Positions 1 through 5,077 of a stretch of 5,393 nucleotides of DNA are shown here, in pieces (positions within the stretch are counted from its first letter, which is position 1; each line of letters starts with the position of its first letter). Below the pieces are notes generated by a model. The model was not told where the DNA came from. It saw only the letters and a list, made by a program, of their open reading frames with translations, and did not search any database. Both the position numbers and the translations under genes were made by a program. Origin of the DNA: Ignavibacteria bacterium (GTDB lineage: Bacteria; Bacteroidota; Ignavibacteria; Ignavibacteriales; Ignavibacteriaceae); the NCBI GenBank assembly GCA_030648225.1, contig JAUSIA010000391.1, forward strand, positions 1 through 5,393, read 5' to 3'.

Positions 1-649
1 ACACTTTACTTTTTCCAAGATTAACCATCGGTTCAATTGCGAGAGTCATCCTGTTTCTTAGTTTAATTCCAGTTCCCTTTTTTCCAAAGTTAGGAACCGA
101 TGGCTCCTCGTGTAAATATTTTCCTACACCATGGCCGCAAAGCTCTCTTACAACTGAAAAACCATTTTCTTCAACATATTCCTGAATGGTTCCCGAAATA
201 TCGTGCAGACGGTTATTCTCTTTAGCTTCTTCACTTCCTATGTATAAAGCTTTTTCTGTAACATCAAGAAGCTTTTGTTTTTCATCACTGATATTACCAA
301 CAGGAACTGTTAATGCAGCATCTCCGTAGTAGCCATTCTTAAAAACACCTACGTCAAGAGAGATAATTTCACCATTAATAAGAACTCTTTGTCCGGGTAT
401 TCCATGTACAACTGCATCATCAACTGAAGTACAAATAGATCCCGGGAATTTGAAAGAACCAGCCTGCGAATAACCTTTAAAAGCTGCCTTAGCATTATTA
501 CTAAGTATATAATCTTCGGCTATTTTATCAAGCTCAAAAGTTGTTATTCCAGGTTTAACATTAACTTTAAGTAACTGTAGAGTCTCTGCAACAATCCTAC
601 AACTTTCTCTTATTAAGTCTATCTCTTTTTTAGTTTTAATATATATCAC
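1..649 (-). CDS. map: Methionine aminopeptidase type I, 3' end cut off by the window
   Basis: This enzyme removes the initiator methionine from new proteins in the cytosol, using a two-metal centre in a pita-bread fold. I translated 216 residues by hand, beginning MIYIKTKKEI. Four of the five metal ligands of the family are visible: D99 (in SLDVG), D110 (in YYGD), H173 (in CGHGVG) and E206 (in AIEPM). Substrate-contacting His82 (VVHGIP) and His180 (LHEEP) are also present. The offset from E. coli numbering is a constant +2, so no indel interrupts the core. The fifth ligand, equivalent to E. coli E235, and roughly 35-50 residues lie beyond base 1. The start is GTG at 649: the frame is closed by an in-frame TAA upstream inside secY, with no ATG or TTG between. 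The gap from the secY stop is 14 bases, with no clear SD, so translation may depend on coupling to secY. Confidence 0.95.
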   Translation of the reverse strand, partial: MIYIKTKKEIDLIRESCRIVAETLQLLKVNVKPGITTFELDKIAEDYILSNNAKAAFKGYSQAGSFKFPGSICTSVDDAVVHGIPGQRVLINGEIISLDVGVFKNGYYGDAALTVPVGNISDEKQKLLDVTEKALYIGSEEAKENNRLHDISGTIQEYVEENGFSVVRELCGHGVGKYLHEEPSVPNFGKKGTGIKLRNRMTLAIEPMVNLGKSKV

Positions 650-663
650 AAGTACAAAGCACG

Positions 664-1998
664 TTATCTGCGTCCCTTAATCTTACCGGATTTCATAAAT
701 CCATCATAATGCCTCATCAAAAGATGAGATTCTATTTGCTGCAAAGTATCTAAAGCAACACCAACAATAATTAATAAACTTGTACCGCCAAAAAACTGTG
801 CGAATTGTCCTGATACTCCCCAGGCAGAAACAAATGCCGGAAGTATTGCAATAATAGCCAGAAAAATAGAACCGGGAAGCGTAATCTTTGTTAAGATATT
901 ATCAATAAATTCAGAAGTCTGCTTGCCCGGTCTTATTCCCGGAATAAATCCACCCTGCTTTTTCATATTATCGGCAACGTCTTTGGGATTAAAAGCTATT
1001 GCTGTATAAAAATAAGTAAAGAACACAATCATCAAAGCATATATCGCTGAATATACAGGTGATGTATAAACAAAATACCCTGATACTGTCTGTAAAAATT
1101 CATTATCAGGAAAAAATGAAAGCACAGTATTTGGTATAAACATAATTGACTGTGCAAAAATTATAGGCATAACACCAGCAGTATTAACTCTTAAAGGAAT
1201 ATATTGTGTTACACCGCCGTATATCTTTCTTCCAACAACTCTTTTAGCATACTGAACAGGAATTCTTCTTGTTCCCTGAGTAACCAGAACAACACCTGCA
1301 ATAATAAAAAACATAAAGGCAATAATTATAAGCTCAATAATCAAGCTTCTTTGTCCAGAATCAATTAGCCTGTATTCATCAAGCATAGCAAAGGGAAAAC
1401 GAGCTATTATACCAATGAATATTATGAGAGAAATTCCGTTTCCAATTCCCTTCTCAGTTATCTGCTCACCCATCCACATCATAAAGACAGTCCCTGCAGT
1501 GAGGATTACAATTGTGTATAATACCCAGGAAAAACCCTGAACCTGAGCAGGAACTATCGACATACCCTGTACCTGGATGTTGAGAAGTCTTACTGTAACT
1601 CCCCAAGCCTGCAAAGCAGAAATAAGCACAGTGCCGTATCTTGTTAACTGGGTAATTTTTTTTCTTCCTTCCTCACCTTCCTGCTGAAGCTTTTGGAAGT
1701 AAGGAACTACTGCACCCATCAATTGAATAATGATTGATGCAGATATATATGGCATTATACCCAGAGCAAATATTGCAGCATTCGAGAAAGCTCCTCCCAC
1801 AAACAAATCGTATAAACCAAACAGGTTGTTGGTTGTTTGGTTTGCCATACTTTGTGTTAAAAGCTGGGCATCAACACCCGGAAGAGTGAGATGAGACCCG
1901 AATCGAACAATAAATAAAAGAGCTAAGGTATATAAAATTCTTTGCCGTAGTTCGTGTATTTTAAAAATGTTTCTGAAAGTATCAGTAATTGTTGCCAT
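664..1998 (-). CDS. secY: Protein translocase subunit SecY
   Basis: SecY is the central pore of the SecYEG translocon in the inner membrane. The 444-residue length is normal (E. coli 443). Ten membrane segments can be placed at about residues 20-38, 74-93, 119-138, 156-177, 186-204, 218-240, 271-292, 313-333, 372-393 and 403-421. The plug helix falls near 60-71 (FGLYDLFVGG). The cytosolic loop after the sixth helix holds RRIPVQYAKR (244-253). The loop after the eighth helix holds GIRPGKQT (354-361), whose R356 matches the arginine that E. coli (R357) needs for SecA-driven export. The conserved C-terminal tail HYDGFMKSGKIKGR is intact. ATG at 1998 lies 12 bases after rplO, with only a weak GGAA as SD. 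A 10-bp inverted repeat sits in the coding sequence at 1814-1843. Confidence 0.98.
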   Translation of the reverse strand: MATITDTFRNIFKIHELRQRILYTLALLFIVRFGSHLTLPGVDAQLLTQSMANQTTNNLFGLYDLFVGGAFSNAAIFALGIMPYISASIIIQLMGAVVPYFQKLQQEGEEGRKKITQLTRYGTVLISALQAWGVTVRLLNIQVQGMSIVPAQVQGFSWVLYTIVILTAGTVFMMWMGEQITEKGIGNGISLIIFIGIIARFPFAMLDEYRLIDSGQRSLIIELIIIAFMFFIIAGVVLVTQGTRRIPVQYAKRVVGRKIYGGVTQYIPLRVNTAGVMPIIFAQSIMFIPNTVLSFFPDNEFLQTVSGYFVYTSPVYSAIYALMIVFFTYFYTAIAFNPKDVADNMKKQGGFIPGIRPGKQTSEFIDNILTKITLPGSIFLAIIAILPAFVSAWGVSGQFAQFFGGTSLLIIVGVALDTLQQIESHLLMRHYDGFMKSGKIKGRR

Positions 1999-2010
1999 TA
2001 AATTCCGGAA

Positions 2011-2469
2011 TTATATCTTTTTAATTGAACCACCTGCGGCTTCTATTTTCTCCTTTGCTGAATTACTGAAAGCATTTACTTCAAGCTGAACTTTTACTTT
2101 CAAATCACCATCACCTAAAATTTTAACCGGTTTTTTAGAGCTTCTAACCAAACCTAGTTTTTTAAGTTCTTCAGCATTTAACACAGCATCAGTAAGTTTT
2201 TTTTCATCAGCTAATTTCTGCAGGCTTAAAATGTTTACAACCTGGTATTCTTTCTTAAAAATATTAGTAAACCCAAATTTGGGTACTCTTCTTTGTAAAG
2301 GCATCTGCCCGCCTTCAAACCATGCTCTTTTCTTAGCCCCGGAACGTGAAAGCTGACCGTTCATTCCTCTGGTTGCCGTACCGCCATGACCGGAGCCTTC
2401 GCCTCGTGCAATTCTTTTCCGTTTCTTTTTTGAACCGGAAGCGTATTTAAGATTACTTAAAATATCCAT
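2011..2469 (-). CDS. rplO: 50S ribosomal protein L15
   Basis: L15 is a late-assembling large-subunit protein whose long basic N-terminal extension threads into 23S rRNA. The 152 residues match the usual 145-150. The extension has the family's glycine- and arginine-rich pattern: a KKKRKR cluster at 14-19, then ARGEGSGHGGTATRG (21-35) and RAWFEGGQMPLQRRVPKFGF (48-67, the most diagnostic stretch). The globular C-terminal domain follows from about residue 75 and ends AAGGSIKKI. The ATG overlaps the rpmD stop by one base (TAATG), so translation is probably coupled to L30. Only a weak AAGAG lies upstream within rpmD. Confidence 0.97.
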   Translation of the reverse strand: MDILSNLKYASGSKKKRKRIARGEGSGHGGTATRGMNGQLSRSGAKKRAWFEGGQMPLQRRVPKFGFTNIFKKEYQVVNILSLQKLADEKKLTDAVLNAEELKKLGLVRSSKKPVKILGDGDLKVKVQLEVNAFSNSAKEKIEAAGGSIKKI

Positions 2470-2471
2470 TA
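2467..2471 (-). other. TAATG stop/start overlap of rpmD and rplO
   Basis: The last base of the rpmD TAA is the first base of the rplO ATG. This is the only overlap among the protein genes here. With the weak SD for rplO it suggests termination-reinitiation coupling between L30 and L15; the coupling is inferred. Confidence 0.8.
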
Positions 2472-2780
2472 TTTACTCTTAGATTCTTTTTTTGTTTTCG
2501 TCGCGGCTTTTTTTGTCTTTGTTTTTGAAGAAACTTTTTTAGCCGGAGCTTTCTTCTTTGGAGAAGATTTAACTTTTTCTTTTTCCTCACCGGTTGGTTT
2601 ATATTCTCTCACTTCAACAAGATGAGGGATCTTATTTATCATTCCTCTAATCTGGGGAGTATCGTTGTGAATCTTTTCCCAGTTTGGTCTTCCAAGCCCA
2701 AGAGCTTCAATTGTACGCTTCTGTGGTACAGGTCTGTCAATTACACTTCTTATTTGTCTGATTTTTAATTTCTGCATCAT
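2469..2780 (-). CDS. rpmD: 50S ribosomal protein L30 with lysine-rich C-terminal extension
   Basis: L30 is a small large-subunit protein, usually about 60 residues in bacteria. Residues 1-61 are a complete L30: KLKIRQIRSVIDRP, then KRTIEALGLGRPNW (21-34), then IRGMINKIPHLVEVREY (44-60). It continues without a break into a hydrophilic tail (62-103) rich in Lys, Ser, Thr and Ala (about 18 Lys in the last 43 residues), resembling histone-H1-like tails and probably disordered. The frame is open throughout and ends at the TAA that overlaps rplO, so I see no frameshift. Two adjacent ATGs are possible starts (2780 and 2777). GGAAGG lies only 2 bases from the first and 5 from the second, so the second, giving MQKLKIRQ and 102 residues, is more likely. 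It begins 10 bases after the rpsE TGA stop. Confidence 0.95.
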   Translation of the reverse strand: MMQKLKIRQIRSVIDRPVPQKRTIEALGLGRPNWEKIHNDTPQIRGMINKIPHLVEVREYKPTGEEKEKVKSSPKKKAPAKKVSSKTKTKKAATKTKKESKSK

Positions 2781-2782
2781 TA

Positions 2783-2788
2783 CCTTCC
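2783..2788 (-). promoter_or_regulatory. Shine-Dalgarno site of rpmD
   Basis: GGAAGG lies in the 10-base rpsE-rpmD gap. Its spacing (2 versus 5 bases) favours the second of the two tandem ATGs as the L30 start. Confidence 0.65.
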
Positions 2789-2790
2789 AA

Positions 2791-3306
2791 TCAGGCGTTA
2801 AATAACTCAGTTACAGTCATACTTCTCTTGCGTGCCATTTTTCTTGCATCAATCTGGTTTTGCAAGCCATTAAGAGTTGCTTTAACCTGGTTATGAGGAT
2901 TGCTTGAACCAAGAGATTTTGTAAGAATATCCTGAACTCCGGCTGCTTCAAGAACAGCCCTGACACCACCGCCGGCAATTAATCCTGTACCCGGAGAAGC
3001 AGGCTTCAGCAAAACTTTCCCTGCACCATATTTACCAAGAATCTGATGTGCAATTGTTCCTTTAATAACAGAAACATGTACAAGGTTCTTTTTTGCGTCA
3101 TCAATCCCTTTTGATATTGCATCGGTAACTTCATTTGCTTTACCGAGACCGATGCCGACAATACCATTTCCATTACCGACAACAACAATCGCGTTAAAGC
3201 TGAAACGGCGTCCACCTTTAACAACCTTTGCTACACGGTTGATGTGAACAACCTTTTCTTTCAGGTTTTCAATTTCTGTTGTTCTTACAATCTTTGCTTC
3301 TTTCAT
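2791..3306 (-). CDS. rpsE: 30S ribosomal protein S5
   Basis: S5 binds 16S rRNA in the small subunit and contributes to decoding accuracy and to mRNA helicase activity at the entry channel. The 171 residues are full length. The N-terminal double-stranded-RNA-binding-like domain spans about 14-80 and contains [10 protein letters not shown] (28-37), the loop whose mutations give spectinomycin resistance in E. coli; the lysine and two glycines are present. [17 protein letters not shown] (44-60) follows. The C-terminal domain has [20 protein letters not shown] (99-118) and [14 protein letters not shown] (131-144). It is the first protein gene after the embedded tRNA. The leader from the tRNA 3' end to the ATG is 46 bases, very AT-rich, with only an A-rich AAAAAGAAA in the SD position. 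The stop is TGA, unlike the TAA of the other complete genes. Confidence 0.97.
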   Translation of the reverse strand: MKEAKIVRTTEIENLKEKVVHINRVAKVVKGGRRFSFNAIVVVGNGNGIVGIGLGKANEVTDAISKGIDDAKKNLVHVSVIKGTIAHQILGKYGAGKVLLKPASPGTGLIAGGGVRAVLEAAGVQDILTKSLGSSNPHNQVKATLNGLQNQIDARKMARKRSMTVTELFNA

Positions 3307-3331
3307 AAATTTCTTTTTGTTAATAAATATT

Positions 3332-3359
3332 AAAAAAATGCCGGCTGTTAAGCTGCCGG
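3332..3359 (-). terminator. Terminator-like hairpin overlapping the tRNA 3' end
   Basis: On the minus strand CCGGC (3359-3355) can pair perfectly with GCCGG (3345-3341) across a 9-base loop, followed by CA and seven T residues (3338-3332). This has the form of a short intrinsic terminator. The left arm lies entirely within the 3' strand of the tRNA acceptor stem, so hairpin and folded tRNA exclude each other. The stem is only 5 bp and separated from the T-run by two bases. Efficiency is probably modest, since rpsE and the genes beyond it must be expressed. Confidence 0.45.
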
Positions 3360-3423
3360 AAGAGGATTCGAACCTCTACAGACGCCTCCAAAGGGCGTAG
3401 TCCTACCATTAGACGATCCGGCA
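3353..3423 (-). tRNA. tRNA-Gln (anticodon TTG)
   Basis: A complete 71-base cloverleaf can be drawn by eye. The acceptor stem TGCCGGA/TCCGGCA has 7 perfect pairs and discriminator G. The D arm is GTCT-AATGGTA-GGAC. The anticodon stem is ACGCC/GGCGT with loop CTTTGGA, giving anticodon TTG for CAA/CAG codons. The variable loop is CTGT. The T arm is AGAGG-TTCGAAT-CCTCT. CCA is not encoded; the next bases are CTT. T1-A72 and the short D loop are typical of bacterial tRNA-Gln. The D arm and the 5' half of the anticodon arm (TCGTCTA, CGCCCTTT) resemble tRNA-Glu. It lies 17 bases after the rplR stop on the same strand with no convincing promoter, so it is probably transcribed with the ribosomal genes and cut out by tRNA-processing nucleases. 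Confidence 0.95.
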
Positions 3424-3440
3424 AAAACATTAATTTGCAT

Positions 3441-3806
3441 TTAAAACTTCAAGCCTCCTTCACGAGCACCTTCAGCAAATGCCTGTACACGACCATGGTA
3501 TTTAAATCCATTTCGGTCGAATACAACAGTTGAAATATTCTGCTCAATAGCTTTCTTTGCAACAAGTGTTCCTACAAGTTTACTTTTTGCAGATTTACCT
3601 TTTGCTGATTTTAAATCTTCTGCTATCTCTTTAGATAAAGAAGAAGCAGAAGCTAATGTCTTTCCGCTTAAATCGTCTATTACCTGACCATAAATATTAT
3701 TTAAACTGCGGTAAATTGATAACCTTGGTTTTTCAAGTGTACCAAAAATACTTTTTCTTATTCTTGTTTTTGAACGCTGCCTGCTGTTATTTTCTTTTTT
3801 AATCAT
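3441..3806 (-). CDS. rplR: 50S ribosomal protein L18
   Basis: L18 binds 5S rRNA and, with L5, docks it into the central protuberance of the large subunit. The 121 residues are normal length. A basic N-terminal arm (3-19, RQRSKTRIRK) precedes KPRLSIYRSLNNIYGQVIDD (26-45), the core RNA-binding strand pair. The C-terminal motif VVFDRNGFKYHGRVQAFAEG (94-113) and the ending GAREGGLKF are the family signature. ATG at 3806 is preceded by TGGAGA at 3818-3823. The gap from rplF is 21 bases. It is followed unusually by a tRNA rather than directly by rpsE. Confidence 0.97.
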   Translation of the reverse strand: MIKKENNSRQRSKTRIRKSIFGTLEKPRLSIYRSLNNIYGQVIDDLSGKTLASASSLSKEIAEDLKSAKGKSAKSKLVGTLVAKKAIEQNISTVVFDRNGFKYHGRVQAFAEGAREGGLKF

Positions 3807-3817
3807 CTTTTAATTTA

Positions 3818-3823
3818 TCTCCA
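3818..3823 (-). promoter_or_regulatory. Shine-Dalgarno site of rplR
   Basis: TGGAGA lies 11 bases before the L18 ATG, in the 21-base gap after rplF. It supports the chosen start. Confidence 0.6.
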
Positions 3824-3827
3824 AAGA

Positions 3828-4367
3828 TTATTTACCGGCTGTCTTGCCAGCTTTTCTTTGTATTTGCTCATCAGAATATTTAATGCCCTTACCTTTATAA
3901 GGTTCTGGTTTTCTTATTGATCTTATTTTTGCAGCAATAAGTCCAACCATCTGCTTATCGATACCGGAAATGACAATCTGTGTCGGTGCTGGCGTTTGAA
4001 GTGTAACTCCATCCGGAGGCACAAAATAAATAGGGTGGGAGTAACCTATATTCAGCAAAAGATTCTTTCCCTTTAACTCAGCTTTGTAACCAACACCAAC
4101 TATATCAAGAGTTTTTGAGTAAGGTTTAATAACTCCATCAACCATATTCTGAATAAGTGCCCTTGTAAGACCATGCAGAGCTTTATTCTCTTTAGAATCA
4201 TCCGGACGGGTAACAACTATTTCACTATCTTTTACTTCAACAGACATTTTTAAATGGAAACGGGTTTCAAGCTCTCCCTTAGGACCTTTTACTTTAACAA
4301 TGTTTCCGTTCTTTGTTATTGTTACACCCTTTGGTATTTCAATTGGTTTTTTACCTATACGCGACAC
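3828..4367 (-). CDS. rplF: 50S ribosomal protein L6
   Basis: L6 lies near the sarcin-ricin loop and the factor-binding site of the large subunit. The 179 residues are full length, with the family's two tandem related domains (about 1-82 and 83-175). The N terminus MSRIGKKPIEIPKGV is canonical. LDIVGVGYKAELKG (87-100) opens the second domain, and the rRNA-binding signature RKPEPYKGKGIKY lies at 152-164. The start is GTG at 4367: the frame is closed upstream by a TAG at 4380-4382, and the next in-frame ATG would delete 40 conserved residues. AGGAAA sits 8 bases before the GTG, in the 15-base gap after rpsH. Confidence 0.97.
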   Translation of the reverse strand: MSRIGKKPIEIPKGVTITKNGNIVKVKGPKGELETRFHLKMSVEVKDSEIVVTRPDDSKENKALHGLTRALIQNMVDGVIKPYSKTLDIVGVGYKAELKGKNLLLNIGYSHPIYFVPPDGVTLQTPAPTQIVISGIDKQMVGLIAAKIRSIRKPEPYKGKGIKYSDEQIQRKAGKTAGK

Positions 4368-4375
4368 TTTTATTC

Positions 4376-4381
4376 TTTCCT
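4376..4381 (-). promoter_or_regulatory. Shine-Dalgarno site supporting the GTG start of rplF
   Basis: AGGAAA lies 8 bases before the GTG, between the rpsH stop and rplF. Together with the in-frame TAG at 4380-4382 it fixes the non-ATG start. Confidence 0.6.
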
Positions 4382-4382
4382 A

Positions 4383-4778
4383 TTACCAGATATAACAAAC
4401 TACTTCACCGCCAACAGATTGATTTCTTGCTTCTTTGTCGGTAAGTAAACCTTTAGATGTTGATACAACAGCGATTCCTAACCCGTTAAGCACTCTGGGT
4501 ATATCGGTAGATTTCTTATAAACTCTTAAACCTGGCTTGCTGATTTTTTTTAAACCGTTTATTGCAGGAATACCATTAGAATATTTTAATTCTATTCTTA
4601 TAATATCCTGCTTGTTATCTTCAATTACAGAATAATCATTAATGAACTTCTGCTGTTTAAGAATCTCAGCGAGGTTCTTTTTCATATATGATACAGGAAT
4701 ATTAACTCTTAATTTCTTTGCTTTAGAAGCATTCCTAATCTGAGTTAAAAAATCTGCTATCGGGTCTGTTACTGCCAT
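4383..4778 (-). CDS. rpsH: 30S ribosomal protein S8
   Basis: S8 is a primary binder of the central domain of 16S rRNA. In E. coli it also represses its own operon by binding mRNA near the start of rplE. The 131 residues are full length. [17 protein letters not shown] (1-17), [17 protein letters not shown] (25-41) and [20 protein letters not shown] (81-100) are recognisable. The RNA-binding C-terminal end [12 protein letters not shown] (106-117), then GGEVVCYIW, is intact. Autoregulation here cannot be judged because the probable mRNA target would lie upstream of the window. ATG at 4778 is served by one of the best SDs in the window, AAGGAG, which partly overlaps the preceding rpsN stop region. 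Confidence 0.97.
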   Translation of the reverse strand: MAVTDPIADFLTQIRNASKAKKLRVNIPVSYMKKNLAEILKQQKFINDYSVIEDNKQDIIRIELKYSNGIPAINGLKKISKPGLRVYKKSTDIPRVLNGLGIAVVSTSKGLLTDKEARNQSVGGEVVCYIW

Positions 4779-4789
4779 AAATTAAAAAT

Positions 4790-4795
4790 CTCCTT
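4790..4795 (-). promoter_or_regulatory. Strong Shine-Dalgarno site of rpsH
   Basis: AAGGAG lies immediately after the rpsN stop and 11 bases before the S8 ATG. Such a canonical site argues against a Bacteroidia-type organism, where SD use is rare. Confidence 0.7.
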
Positions 4796-5065
4796 TTACC
4801 AACTTGACTTCTTTACGCCGGGTAATTCGCCTCTTAAAGCCATCTCTCTTAAAACAAGCCTTGATACACCAAACTTCCTGTGATAACCACGTGCTCTTCC
4901 TGTAAACATACACCTGTTGTGCAATCTTGTCGGAGAAGCATTTCTCGGCAGCTTCTGCAAAGCTTCATAATCTCCTTTTGCTTTGAGCTCTTCTCTAATC
5001 TTCTTATACTTTTCGTATGTTCTTCTTCTTTTTTCTTCCCTGGCTATTAAACTTTTTCTTGCCAT
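4796..5065 (-). CDS. rpsN: 30S ribosomal protein S14, zinc-independent long form
   Basis: S14 sits in the head of the small subunit beside S3 and S10 and is needed for assembly. The 89 residues, a single cysteine (C52) and the absence of CxxC pairs place it in the long, zinc-independent class rather than the roughly 61-residue zinc-ribbon class. The N-terminal half is a charged helix ([20 protein letters not shown]). The conserved C-terminal core reads [20 protein letters not shown] (39-58), then [20 protein letters not shown] (66-85), ending KKSSW. ATG at 5065 is preceded by AGAGGA in the 12-base gap after rplE. Confidence 0.97.
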   Translation of the reverse strand: MARKSLIAREEKRRRTYEKYKKIREELKAKGDYEALQKLPRNASPTRLHNRCMFTGRARGYHRKFGVSRLVLREMALRGELPGVKKSSW

Positions 5066-5069
5066 TGAT

Positions 5070-5075
5070 TCCTCT
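5070..5075 (-). promoter_or_regulatory. Shine-Dalgarno site of rpsN
   Basis: AGAGGA lies 4 bases before the S14 ATG, in the 12-base gap after rplE. Confidence 0.6.
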
Positions 5076-5077
5076 GT

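Noticed and set aside
3006..3224. Minus-strand open frame of 72 codons inside rpsE
   Set aside because: It is an alternative frame of S5, which is conserved over the whole span.
3339..3359. The repeated CCGGCA at and after the tRNA 3' end as an integration (att) scar
   Set aside because: The repeat is only 6 bases, 15 bases apart, and no integrase or foreign DNA is nearby; a hairpin arm explains it better.
3424..3460. A promoter for the tRNA in the rplR end and the 17-base gap
   Set aside because: TTGAAG is a passable -35, but no -10 lies at the right spacing, and no Bacteroidetes-type TTTG/TAnnTTTG pair is present.
4254..4448. Plus-strand open frame of 64 codons across rplF and rpsH
   Set aside because: It is antisense to two clearly conserved ribosomal genes and resembles no family I recognise.
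4796..5065. S14 as a zinc-ribbon form
   Set aside because: Only one cysteine is present and the length of 89 fits the zinc-free class.
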